Below are positions 41,266 through 49,457 of a DNA stretch of 49,554 nt, piece after piece. The notes beneath the pieces are model-generated. The model searched no databases and was not told the origin of the DNA. It worked only from the letters and a program-made list of their open reading frames with translations. Position 1 is the stretch's first letter; each line of letters begins with the position of its first letter. The stretch covers positions 1 to 49,554 of the forward strand of contig JAFDDR010000011.1 in NCBI GenBank assembly GCA_019310785.1, read 5' to 3'. A program made the position numbers and the translations under genes. The DNA comes from Deltaproteobacteria bacterium (GTDB lineage Bacteria; Desulfobacterota; DSM-4660; Desulfatiglandales; Desulfatiglandaceae).

Positions 41266-41356
41266 GTATTTTTAGACACAAAACTCCAAGGCAAAGCCAT
41301 ATAGCTCTGACCTGGCCGAGAGGATCAGGATTTCAATGGAAAAATAAGGGGGACAT

Positions 41357-41872
41357 ATGGATCTTGACATTTTTAAGGACATGGAGGCGCCTGAGCTTCG
41401 CCGATACATTGAATTTCTTCTCTGGCATTACAGGGTAGTAGATGCCTTCTGGTTTATCAATGTGTCCGAGCGCTTTGACCGGGAAACGGCAGAAAGGATC
41501 AATGAAAAGGTATGGGACCGTGTCGCAGGTATGGCCGCAGGAGACCTGGCCTCGAGATTCGGGATAAAGGAAAAGGGGCTCAAAGGTTTTGTAAAGGCCC
41601 TCAGGTTCTTTCCATGGTGCATCCTTGTTGGATATGAGATCCGGGAATCGGAAGATGAGGTGATTATTACCGTGCCGTCATGCCCGACCCAGGAGGCCAG
41701 GCTTAAGAGGGGCTTAGGCGAGTTTGTATGCAAGGAGATGCACCGAGGGGAATTTTCAAGCTTTGCACGGGAAATAGATGATCGCATTCGGGTTGAATGC
41801 CTTTTCGCCCCGCCGGACCCGCACCCCGACGATGTGTTCTGTAAATGGCGATTTTTCCTCGAAGATAGATAA
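41357..41872 (+). CDS. DUF6125-family protein
   Basis: 171 residues, ATG 41357 with GGGGGA upstream. [21 protein letters not shown] and [20 protein letters not shown] form the N-terminal helices. [14 protein letters not shown] and [20 protein letters not shown] carry Cys at conserved places, [14 protein letters not shown] follows, and the end is [20 protein letters not shown]. The Cys and His of CPTQ-x-R, CKEMH and DPHPDD may form a ligand or metal site. I know it as a family frequent in Desulfobacterota beside AMP-ligase or acyl-CoA genes, without assigned activity. It stands 21 bases before the PaaK-like gene. A deleted second copy is at 11551-11854. Confidence 0.75.
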   Translation: MDLDIFKDMEAPELRRYIEFLLWHYRVVDAFWFINVSERFDRETAERINEKVWDRVAGMAAGDLASRFGIKEKGLKGFVKALRFFPWCILVGYEIRESEDEVIITVPSCPTQEARLKRGLGEFVCKEMHRGEFSSFAREIDDRIRVECLFAPPDPHPDDVFCKWRFFLEDR

Positions 41873-41893
41873 CCTTTAAGCACAGGGGAACAA

Positions 41894-43177
41894 ATGGAAA
41901 ATCCCGAAAAAGGGAAGCGCTTCTTTGACGAGGCGCGCGAAACCATGGACTGGGAAGAACGAGAGTCAGACCTCAGCATCAGGTTCCTGAAAACCTTTGA
42001 GCATGCCTTTCGTCATTCAAAGGCATACAGGGAGATCTTCGATTCTGCCGGTATAGAACTGCCTGACATCAAGGATCTGGAAGACCTCGAAAAACTCCCC
42101 GTCCTCAGTATGGACGACTTGGTAGAGCGGCAGAAAAGGGATGTGCCTTTCGGGGGGTTTGAGACTGTAGATCACGACAGAATCAGACGAATCTATGTTA
42201 ATCCCGGTCTTATATGGCAGCCCGGAGAATGGGAATTTCTGGATACTTCATGGGCCGAGGCACTCTGTGGTCTTGGCTTTAATTCCGGGGACCGCATACT
42301 CAACACCTTCAATTACCACATGTGGCCGATTGCCTTTATGCTGGATGCCTCCGTGAAGATGATTGGCGCGACGGTAATTCCGACAGGTGTGGGCAATACC
42401 CTCATGCAGGTCAAGATAATGCAGACACTGAAGGTCAATGGGTTCATGGGCACACCCAGCTTCATCATGACCCTGATCCAGCGTGCCGAGGGCATGGGCC
42501 TGGATCTTAAGAAGGATCTATCGTTTGAAACTGCACTGGTGGGCGCAGAAATGCTCTCCGAGTCCTTGCGCTCCCGAATTGAGGATAAATTGAAAATGAC
42601 CGTCCGGCAAGTATACGGCACGGCGTTTCTGGGCTGCATAGGATACGAGTGCATGCACATGACCGGCCTGCATGTGCCTGACAACGTCATAGTGGAAGTG
42701 GTGGACCCCAATACCGGGAAACAAGTGCAGCCCGGAACTACCGGTGAAATCGTGGTAACCACTTTCAACACCACATATCCCATGATCCGCATGGCTACGG
42801 GGGATCTTTCCATGCTGACCCGGGAATCCTGCGAATGTGGCAGGACAGGACCGATGCTGAAAAAAATATTCGGAAGAATCGATCAGGCCACAAAGGTGAG
42901 GGGGACATTTGTCCATCCGTGGCAGGCGGACGAAGTCCTTTCCAGATATCCGGAGGTCTTTAAGTATCAGGTGGTTATTACACGGGAAGACGATAAGGAT
43001 GTCATGACCTTTGTGGTGGAGTTGGTTGAAGAGACGGATCGGTCCGAGCTGATTCGCGGTCGAATTGAAAGGGATATAAAGGATATATTAACAGTAAAAG
43101 GTGCAGTGCAGATCGTTCCCCGGGGGACTATTCCCGACCTCCATAAAAAGATTGAAGATAAAAGGACCTGGGAATAA
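41894..43177 (+). CDS. Phenylacetate-CoA-ligase-like (PaaK family) adenylating enzyme with degenerate P-loop
   Basis: 427 residues, PaaK length. The C-terminal part is normal: QVYGTAFLGCIGYECM, GTTGEIVVTTFNTTYPMIRMA, TGDLSMLTRESCECGRTGPM, GRIDQATKVRGTFVHP and the final catalytic Lys region TIPDLHKKIEDKRTW. But the nucleotide-binding P-loop, normally SSGTTG-x-P, reads YVNPGLIWQPGEW (about 98-110), lacking the Ser/Thr/Gly pattern. It may still activate an aryl or branched acid with other contacts, or be a CoA-transfer or binding protein. The genes for DUF6125 (before) and ACT (after) are tightly packed with it. Confidence 0.82.
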   Translation: MENPEKGKRFFDEARETMDWEERESDLSIRFLKTFEHAFRHSKAYREIFDSAGIELPDIKDLEDLEKLPVLSMDDLVERQKRDVPFGGFETVDHDRIRRIYVNPGLIWQPGEWEFLDTSWAEALCGLGFNSGDRILNTFNYHMWPIAFMLDASVKMIGATVIPTGVGNTLMQVKIMQTLKVNGFMGTPSFIMTLIQRAEGMGLDLKKDLSFETALVGAEMLSESLRSRIEDKLKMTVRQVYGTAFLGCIGYECMHMTGLHVPDNVIVEVVDPNTGKQVQPGTTGEIVVTTFNTTYPMIRMATGDLSMLTRESCECGRTGPMLKKIFGRIDQATKVRGTFVHPWQADEVLSRYPEVFKYQVVITREDDKDVMTFVVELVEETDRSELIRGRIERDIKDILTVKGAVQIVPRGTIPDLHKKIEDKRTWE

Positions 43178-43201
43178 CCCGAAACGCCAGGAGAGTGGTC
43201 C

Positions 43202-43705
43202 ATGGAGAAGATTAAAATCGGCGGAATCATGCAGAGCGACGGCAGGGCACTGATTAAAATCATGTCAGTGCCGGATCATGTGAGCGTTGCAGGCACCGTA
43301 TTGGAAGCATTGGGAGAAAACGGCATTAACATCGAGCTCTTAGTGGAGAGTTTCGACCTTGACGACTGCGGTAATTTTTCCCTGATCATCGACCACAAGG
43401 ACCTGGATCATGCCCTGAACGTGTTAGACGAGATAAAATCCACTATTGACGCCAAGGTTGTTTCTTACACCCCTGACGTGGCCGTGATCACTGTCTTCGG
43501 GCCTCACCTGCGTGAAAAACCCCGCACACATGGGATGATGTTCTCCTGTATTGCCTCGGTGGGAATCAGTTCCTTAGCCATCAGCACATCCATTTCCAGC
43601 GTCTCCTGTGTCGTGGAAGGCCAGCATCTGGATGCGGCCATACAGGCCCTGACCGAGGCATTTGATGCGCCGTTTCAGGTAAAGGAAAGGCCTAAAGATT
43701 ATTGA
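43202..43705 (+). CDS. Two-ACT-domain protein (aspartokinase-type regulatory module)
   Basis: 167 residues. Two ACT folds: ALIKIMSVPDHVSVAGTVLE (about 16-35) with GENGINIELLVES, and YTPDVAVITVFGPHLREKPR, HGMMFSCIASVGISSLAISTS. The arrangement resembles the C-terminal regulatory part of aspartate kinase, without the kinase. ACT domains bind amino acids. Next to a PaaK-like gene, this could sense an aromatic or branched amino acid that feeds the pathway. GGAGAG lies 8 bases before ATG. Start and length look complete. Confidence 0.82.
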   Translation: MEKIKIGGIMQSDGRALIKIMSVPDHVSVAGTVLEALGENGINIELLVESFDLDDCGNFSLIIDHKDLDHALNVLDEIKSTIDAKVVSYTPDVAVITVFGPHLREKPRTHGMMFSCIASVGISSLAISTSISSVSCVVEGQHLDAAIQALTEAFDAPFQVKERPKDY

Positions 43706-43741
43706 CTCCTTAACACGAAAATTTCGCAAAGGAAAATAAGA

Positions 43742-44992
43742 ATGGCATTCGATACAGTCAGAAATCTGCTTGGACAATACCCCTTCATGGCCCAGATGCT
43801 CATGGCCGTGGGCGTATTGATCCTCAGCTTTGTTTCCTATTTCATGACCAAACACTACCTCCTGAAGGCCGTGTCAAAACTGATACAGAGGACCAAAACC
43901 AAATTTGATGACATTCTAATGCAAAGGGACGTGCTGCGACGATTGTCGTATGTCGCGCCCATCATTGTAATCTATATCTTTGCCCACCTGTTTCCCTTTG
44001 CCGAAGATGTCATCCGCAAGGTCTCGGTCGCCCTTATATCCTGGTTCATGTTATTGGCATTAGGTGCTATTTTGACCGCATTCAGCGACATTTATCTCAC
44101 CCTTGATGTGTCCAAAGGGAGGCCTATCAAGGGGTACATTCAGATCTCAAAACTCATCGTCTATGCGATCGGGGCCATCATTATCATCAGCAGTCTCCTT
44201 GGCCGCTCCCCAATGGTGCTGTTGAGCGGCTTCGGGGCAATGACCGCGGTCATACTCCTGATCTTCCGAGATACCATCCTCTCGTTCGTGGCAAGCATTC
44301 AGATCACTTCCAACGATCTGGTGCGCGTCGGAGACTGGATAGAAGTGCCAAACTTCGGGGCGGATGGAGACGTGGTTGACATTGCCCTTCACACGGTAAA
44401 AATCCAGAACTGGGACAAGACCTTTACCGTAATCCCCACATACAAACTCATTGACGTGACCTTCAAAAACTGGCGGGGGATGCAGCAGAGCGGGGGGAGG
44501 CGCATCAAAAGGGCGGTCCATGTTGACATAGGGAGCATCAAATTCTGCGATGATCGGATGATCGAGCAATTCAGGAAGATCCATCTGATTACGGACTATA
44601 TAATGCGCAAGCTGGAACAATTGGATCAGTACAACAGGGAAGAGAACATCGATACCAGTGTGCTGGTCAATGGACGGCGCATGACCAATATCGGAACGTT
44701 CAGGGCCTATGTTAAGGCATATTTACGAAATCATAAGCAGATCCATCAGGACATGACATTCCTGGTGCGGCAACTGCCCCCGGGTCCGGCAGGGCTTCCC
44801 ATTGAGATATATGTATTCACCAATGACACGGCGTGGGCCAACTACGAGGCGATACAGGCGGACATCTTCGACCATATCTTAGCCGTTGTGCCCCAGTTTG
44901 ACTTGAGGGTGTTTCAAAATCCTACGGGAGAGGATTTCGGTAAATTAGCGGCAGGGAAGGATGGAATGGATGAGCAATTTTGTGCAGGATAA
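43742..44992 (+). CDS. ybdG: Mechanosensitive channel, YbdG/MscS family
   Basis: 416 residues. About five membrane helices in the N-terminal half (MAQMLMAVGVLILSFVSYFM; LSYVAPIIVIYIFAHLFPF; VALISWFMLLALGAILTAF; ISKLIVYAIGAIIIISSLL; SGFGAMTAVILLIFRDTILS as pore helix), then the MscS beta domain (VRVGDWIEVPNFGADGDVVD) and a long cytoplasmic part with NGRRMTNIGTFRAYVKAYLR, a YbdG mark. It opens on membrane tension to release solutes during osmotic downshock. Ribosome binding site AAAGGA 8 bases upstream. Last gene of the acyl-CoA run. Confidence 0.9.
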   Translation: MAFDTVRNLLGQYPFMAQMLMAVGVLILSFVSYFMTKHYLLKAVSKLIQRTKTKFDDILMQRDVLRRLSYVAPIIVIYIFAHLFPFAEDVIRKVSVALISWFMLLALGAILTAFSDIYLTLDVSKGRPIKGYIQISKLIVYAIGAIIIISSLLGRSPMVLLSGFGAMTAVILLIFRDTILSFVASIQITSNDLVRVGDWIEVPNFGADGDVVDIALHTVKIQNWDKTFTVIPTYKLIDVTFKNWRGMQQSGGRRIKRAVHVDIGSIKFCDDRMIEQFRKIHLITDYIMRKLEQLDQYNREENIDTSVLVNGRRMTNIGTFRAYVKAYLRNHKQIHQDMTFLVRQLPPGPAGLPIEIYVFTNDTAWANYEAIQADIFDHILAVVPQFDLRVFQNPTGEDFGKLAAGKDGMDEQFCAG

Positions 44993-45105
44993 TGGTCCGC
45001 TCATAGGTTAAAATTAAAACTGCCGCAATAATGGTTTAAAAGACAGCTCGTGGAGGAAAAGACCTGATTTTCGTAGCTACTGTTTCCCACGTGCAGGGTA
45101 TTGAT

Positions 45106-45134
45106 TTGACAAAAAAATATTTTGATAATATGAT
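45106..45134 (+). promoter_or_regulatory. Sigma-70-type promoter upstream of the TIM-barrel/cNMP gene
   Basis: TTGACA (45106-45111), 17-base spacer, TATGAT (45129-45134). The start codon of the next gene is 190 bases on, leaving a long 5' leader. Confidence 0.6.
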
Positions 45135-45196
45135 TAAATGTAATAGCTCAGTAAGCGGTGTTAGTCCATAATGGCGAGGCATGCTTGCCCGCTTTC

Positions 45197-45230
45197 CTTG
45201 TGGCGGGACGCCGGTCGTTATTCAAGAGAT
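45197..45230 (-). repeat. 34-bp dispersed repeat, copy 2
   Basis: Exact inverse match to 17546-17579; flanking similarity extends to about 45183. It lies in the leader of the TIM-barrel/cNMP fusion gene. Confidence 0.85.
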
Positions 45231-45323
45231 GTCCGCACAAATTCGATTTCCCCGAAATACCAAGCAGACACGAACTGAAGTACTGCATAGGTTTAGAACG
45301 AAGGACTTAAAGATTCGGACTTC

Positions 45324-47903
45324 ATGGAATACGTAGAGGAAATAGTAAGCGGAAAGATGGATGTCACTGCCGTCAAAAAGGTCCTTGATGAAAGTCTGAA
45401 TGAGGACGATTTCTATTGTCATAAAAGCCGTAACCTGCTGAACGGCATGGGCCTTAAGGCAGAAGAGGCCCTCAAGTTGTTAGCCCACCATAAATCGAGT
45501 GTCAAATATGGCTACGATCTTTCCGCAGACGCCCTCTCCCATCTACTGGAACTTGCCGGAACAAGAGAAAAAGAAGCCCCGCTCAAAATGCTGATCAAAT
45601 CCCCATTTTTCCTTGTGAAGACCTGCTGGTTATACGAACATGCCCCTTATTTCTATTTTTTCGGCGAGTATAATTCAGATGACCTTGACTCTCTGATAGT
45701 AGATTTTGCCGGCAAATACGAAAGCCGTTTTTTGAAGAACAAGGTTGCTATTGACACGTGGAAAAAAACAGAAAAACCAAGGCGCGTTATAGCTACCACG
45801 TTTTGGGAAAGCGAAATCATTGATCCCGTCTTGTTGGTCAAGAAAGCAATGGATGATAATATTCAAGGGATTGAAGTCTGTTTTGATTTTCATCCATTCA
45901 ATTACAGCAAGCTGCTCCCGGAAGAGCTGACGAGCGAAAAACGGGAACAGATAAAAAAGGCATGTATGAGAAGTGGAACAAAAATTAATATCCACTCACC
46001 CATTGTGGGCCCTTATACTCCCTCGCCCGACCCATCCAAGGGAACACAACGATTTTTTGATCCTACACAATGCATTGAAGTCCAGCATGACGTCATTGAA
46101 TTGGCGAAGGATATTGGAGCGGGATCCGTGGTTTTCCACTTGATTGACAGCGCTAACCTTAAAAAATTAGCGGGCTTGATTGAGAAGGCGGGCGGAAGCG
46201 ACGTAAGGATAACCATTGAGAACTACTGCCAGACAAAAGAGTGCCAGAATTCGGATATGTTCATCGCCTGTATGGATGAAATCTTCCATTTGCTTCCCAA
46301 AGAAGTAAGAGAAAGAAATTTCGGGTTAACCTTGGATGTGGGCCATTTGAATATTGAGGGGGAGGATCCCTTAGTGGGGGCCGAGAGAATCGGGTACTGG
46401 TGCCTGGAAAATGGCATATATCTTCGTATGCACGCCACCGATAATTATGGGAACCTCCTTTTCAGCCCACCCGCTTTCAGTGCCGACGTACACAGCAATG
46501 TCTCGGGCCGGGGAGTAAACAATGCGCTGATTATCAAGCTTTTACGCAGCATGGGGATCCAATTCGATACCGTTGCGGAACAGATTCAACCCCTTACGCC
46601 GGAAGACATTGCCACCATACATGACGCACAGACCTATCCCCTTGATAAGACCTATGCGTCTTTTGTGAAAGAGGGTGGGGAGAAGCTGTCTGCAGCGGAA
46701 TCAGGTGCGATTATAGGGCCTGAGATCGTTAAAGAAAATGCCTACCTGTTTTTGGCGGGAATGGAAGATATCTCTTCGCTTCGAGAATACCTTGTCTACA
46801 GAAAAATTCAGGAGAAAAAGAACTTATCCGTTGATGAGGCAAAAAGGATATCCCAGGAATTTATAAAGATGCCTCAGAAACTGAAGGCGGACTTGACCAC
46901 ATACATTGACGATCTATTGCTGCCGATTCAGAGTGAAACCGGCGCCATACAGAAGAGTGTGCTGGATTTGGTCTGCCAGAATATAGCCGGGGCCGTATTC
47001 GGGTCCATCAGCAATGAACACCTGAACAAAATTTTTGATAAAGAGAAGGTCTACGAGAACAAGGATACTATCTGTGAGCAGAACAGCCTCGGACACGAGA
47101 TGTATTACTTGAAGGATGGCGAAGTGGCTGTCTACATTGACGGGTCTCGTGTGGCTTTATTAGGTCCCGGAGAAATATTCGGCGAGATGAGCCTGTTTTA
47201 CAATATTAATAAATCGGCTACCATCAAGGTCGCCGATAAAGAAGCAAAAGTTGGGGTATTAACACGCAAAGGGCTGGAAAACCTGTTCAAAAGCGGCCAG
47301 CCATATGCCCACGATCTGATCTACAGGCTTTATAATCTCCTCCCTGAGAGGCTAAGAAATCTTAATGACAAGTATAAGACCGCAATTCGCACGCTTCATC
47401 TCATTTTTGACGGGGATGAGAAGAGTATCCCAAGCCTCGACCACATAACCATGGATATCAAACGTGAAGAAGCGGACCTCTTTCCCACGCTGTCTCAAGA
47501 CGAGATAACTAATGTTTTTAAGGAATTCAGGCTCTTTGATGCGGACCATTCTGTTTTTTCAGAGGGAGATCAGGGGGACGGGGCCTATTTTATTATTGAA
47601 GGAAACGTTAAAGTAATTACCCAATCCTATGATTGCAAGGAGATAGTCTTGGGCGAACTGGGCGAAGGTGAGATCTTTGGTGAAATGGCCCTCATAGATG
47701 CCAGGGAGCGATCTGCGTCCGTTGTGACCCTTACCCCGTGCAAGATGGCGTTTATTGCCAAAAAACCGTTTAATGAATTCATTGAAGCCAGGTCTGACCT
47801 GGCTTTCCGTTTCATGGGTTTTACCTGCTTATCGCTTTTCAGGCACATCCTTCGGTTAGACATGCTCTATTCGGATATCAAAAAAGAAATTAACGCTTTC
47901 TGA
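45324..47903 (+). CDS. TIM-barrel (sugar isomerase/AP-endonuclease-like) enzyme fused to two cyclic-nucleotide-binding domains
   Basis: 859 residues. About 1-150 is a helical N-terminal part without recognised family. About 155-430 is a xylose-isomerase-like TIM barrel with metal-type residues on successive strands: IEVCFDFH, NIHSPIVGPYTP (about 221), VVFHLIDS, ITIENYCQ (Glu, about 297), LTLDVGHLNIEG (about 335), RMHATDN (about 367). About 571-655 is a first cNMP fold (LKDGEVAVYIDG, PGEIFGEMSLF, then NKSATI without the phosphate-binding Arg). About 731-830 is a second (FSEGDQGDGAYFIIEG, GEIFGEMALIDARERSASV with Glu, Arg and Ser as in cAMP-binding CAP). It is soluble. A metal-dependent sugar or phosphosugar enzyme gated by a cyclic nucleotide is inferred. 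Converges with a kinase-cNMP gene. Confidence 0.85.
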   Translation: MEYVEEIVSGKMDVTAVKKVLDESLNEDDFYCHKSRNLLNGMGLKAEEALKLLAHHKSSVKYGYDLSADALSHLLELAGTREKEAPLKMLIKSPFFLVKTCWLYEHAPYFYFFGEYNSDDLDSLIVDFAGKYESRFLKNKVAIDTWKKTEKPRRVIATTFWESEIIDPVLLVKKAMDDNIQGIEVCFDFHPFNYSKLLPEELTSEKREQIKKACMRSGTKINIHSPIVGPYTPSPDPSKGTQRFFDPTQCIEVQHDVIELAKDIGAGSVVFHLIDSANLKKLAGLIEKAGGSDVRITIENYCQTKECQNSDMFIACMDEIFHLLPKEVRERNFGLTLDVGHLNIEGEDPLVGAERIGYWCLENGIYLRMHATDNYGNLLFSPPAFSADVHSNVSGRGVNNALIIKLLRSMGIQFDTVAEQIQPLTPEDIATIHDAQTYPLDKTYASFVKEGGEKLSAAESGAIIGPEIVKENAYLFLAGMEDISSLREYLVYRKIQEKKNLSVDEAKRISQEFIKMPQKLKADLTTYIDDLLLPIQSETGAIQKSVLDLVCQNIAGAVFGSISNEHLNKIFDKEKVYENKDTICEQNSLGHEMYYLKDGEVAVYIDGSRVALLGPGEIFGEMSLFYNINKSATIKVADKEAKVGVLTRKGLENLFKSGQPYAHDLIYRLYNLLPERLRNLNDKYKTAIRTLHLIFDGDEKSIPSLDHITMDIKREEADLFPTLSQDEITNVFKEFRLFDADHSVFSEGDQGDGAYFIIEGNVKVITQSYDCKEIVLGELGEGEIFGEMALIDARERSASVVTLTPCKMAFIAKKPFNEFIEARSDLAFRFMGFTCLSLFRHILRLDMLYSDIKKEINAF

Positions 47904-47948
47904 AGAAAAGAGATCTGGGTTTTTCGGGCATATGAGGGAAGCTGGGGG

Positions 47949-49340
47949 TTAGGCGTTTTCCCTAATACTCCTGGAAAGGCGTTGGATCAACGTCATTGCA
48001 AAGGTTTTCAGGAAGAGCAGCTGCATGGATTTTGAAGCCCTGTCTAACAACGTGGCACTGATCTTCATCAAGTTACAATCAGTCTCAGCCAATACCGTTG
48101 CTGCACGTGCCTGACCGCTAAGATATGACATCTCTCCAAAACATTCGCCCCTGCCGATTCGGGCGATAAGCTTATCGTTTTTCCGGACCACGGCCTTCCC
48201 GCTGAGGATAATAAAAAAAGCATCGTCAATCTCCCCTTCGGCCACCACTATCTTGCCTTTGCGAATCTTGATAACATTGCTTGCCTTCAGGATCTCTCTG
48301 ACCTGATTTTTGTTGAAATGCTCAAAAAAGGGCGCACTGTGTACGTAATCAATCACATCCTCAACTTTTGAGCTTTTGATGGTCCCTTTCAGGCCCCTTA
48401 AGGCAACTCTCAGATCGTAGGCAAAATCCCCGCAAGTCTGATACCGCTCATTGGGATCCTTGGCAAGTGCCTTCTTCGTAATCTTTTCCAATATTGAGGG
48501 GATCTGCGGACGAATTTCCCGCATGGGAATCGGGTCCTCTCTGGCGATTTTATACATTATGGAAAAATGATTTTCGCCTGGAAAGGCCAGTTCACCGGTC
48601 AGGAGTGCATACAATAGACACCCTAAGGAAAAAATATCGCTTTTGTCATCAACCGGCTGGTCTCTCACCTGTTCAGGGGACATGTAACTTGGGGATCCCA
48701 CAATACCATGTGATGCGGTCTGATCCGATTTGATCTTCGCGATGCCGAAATCGGTTATTTTAACGTATCCGGCCTTGTTGATCATAATATTTGAAGGCTT
48801 GATGTCTCTATGGATCACTCCTTTTTTATGGGCATAATCAAGTGCCTTACAGGTCACAAAGATGATCTGGACAACATTACTGATGGGTAGCAGGTACTCC
48901 TTATTGCAGAATTTATTGAGCGTGGGACCGTCAATATATTCCATTGTCATGTAACAAAAATCCTTGATTATGCCTACATCGTAAATCGACACAATATTGG
49001 GATGCATGAGCCTTCCCACTGACTGGGATTCGTTAAAAAACTGCTTCCGATATCTGTCGGCCTTCTCTCCCACAACATCGGCGGAAGGTCTGGAAATCTT
49101 GACGCCCACATGTCTATTAATATAGGGATCTTTGGCCAGATAGACCACGCCCATACTGCCCTGACCTACTTTTTTAATGATTTGATATCTGTCAATAGTA
49201 TTAACGTCCGAGATGTCATCAAGAAACTTGTTGTCGACCGGGCCTGCCTTTTTGCCACCACCCAAAAACTTGACCTTCAACCAACCGGTTAGTCCATGCT
49301 TCTTGGGTTCGGCCTTTTCTGCTTTTTGTTGCTCTGTCAA
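47949..49340 (-). CDS. Ser/Thr protein kinase with C-terminal cyclic-nucleotide-binding domain
   Basis: 463 residues, starting at TTG 49340, the only start before the kinase fold, with GGAGG 9 bases upstream. A basic N-terminal tail (about 1-45) precedes the Hanks kinase: glycine loop VGQGSMGVVYLAKD (about 58-71), VGVKIS with the ATP Lys, HRDIKPSNIMI catalytic loop, DFGIAK, and activation segment GSPSYMSPEQ. All key residues are kept. From about 335 a cNMP domain follows: VVAEGEIDDAFFIILSG, GRGECFGEMSYLSGQARAATV (Glu and Arg of the phosphate cassette present). No membrane helix or PASTA domain is seen. A soluble kinase gated by cAMP or cGMP is likely. Converges with the TIM-barrel/cNMP gene, 45 bases between ends. 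Confidence 0.92.
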   Translation of the reverse strand: MTEQQKAEKAEPKKHGLTGWLKVKFLGGGKKAGPVDNKFLDDISDVNTIDRYQIIKKVGQGSMGVVYLAKDPYINRHVGVKISRPSADVVGEKADRYRKQFFNESQSVGRLMHPNIVSIYDVGIIKDFCYMTMEYIDGPTLNKFCNKEYLLPISNVVQIIFVTCKALDYAHKKGVIHRDIKPSNIMINKAGYVKITDFGIAKIKSDQTASHGIVGSPSYMSPEQVRDQPVDDKSDIFSLGCLLYALLTGELAFPGENHFSIMYKIAREDPIPMREIRPQIPSILEKITKKALAKDPNERYQTCGDFAYDLRVALRGLKGTIKSSKVEDVIDYVHSAPFFEHFNKNQVREILKASNVIKIRKGKIVVAEGEIDDAFFIILSGKAVVRKNDKLIARIGRGECFGEMSYLSGQARAATVLAETDCNLMKISATLLDRASKSMQLLFLKTFAMTLIQRLSRSIRENA

Positions 49341-49457
49341 GTTTGATAACCTCCATTTGAAGTGAATTCAAATGGTTCCACCCCCACCCCAAGCCGGGGC
49401 TTACCCGCCCTCGGCCCGTTGATGGTCTTTTACAAGTCCATCAAGTTTGATAACCTC
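49337..49457. repeat. 17-bp direct repeat around the kinase start, with a hairpin at its ribosome binding site
   Basis: TCAAGTTTGATAACCTC occurs at 49337-49353 and again at 49441-49457. The first copy contains the TTG start codon and most of the ribosome binding site on the minus strand. Between them, CCATTTGAA-GTGAA-TTCAAATGG (49353-49375) is a perfect 9-bp-arm hairpin whose end overlaps the GGAGG by two bases. The outer copy offers a second TTG that meets a stop after four codons. Confidence 0.8.

Larger units (their letters stand above)
44993..45323. other. Intergenic region with promoter and dispersed repeat
   Basis: No gene seen. It contains the promoter-like pair at 45106-45134 and copy 2 of the 34-bp dispersed repeat at 45197-45230, so the repeat lies between this promoter and the downstream fusion gene. 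Confidence 0.6.
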
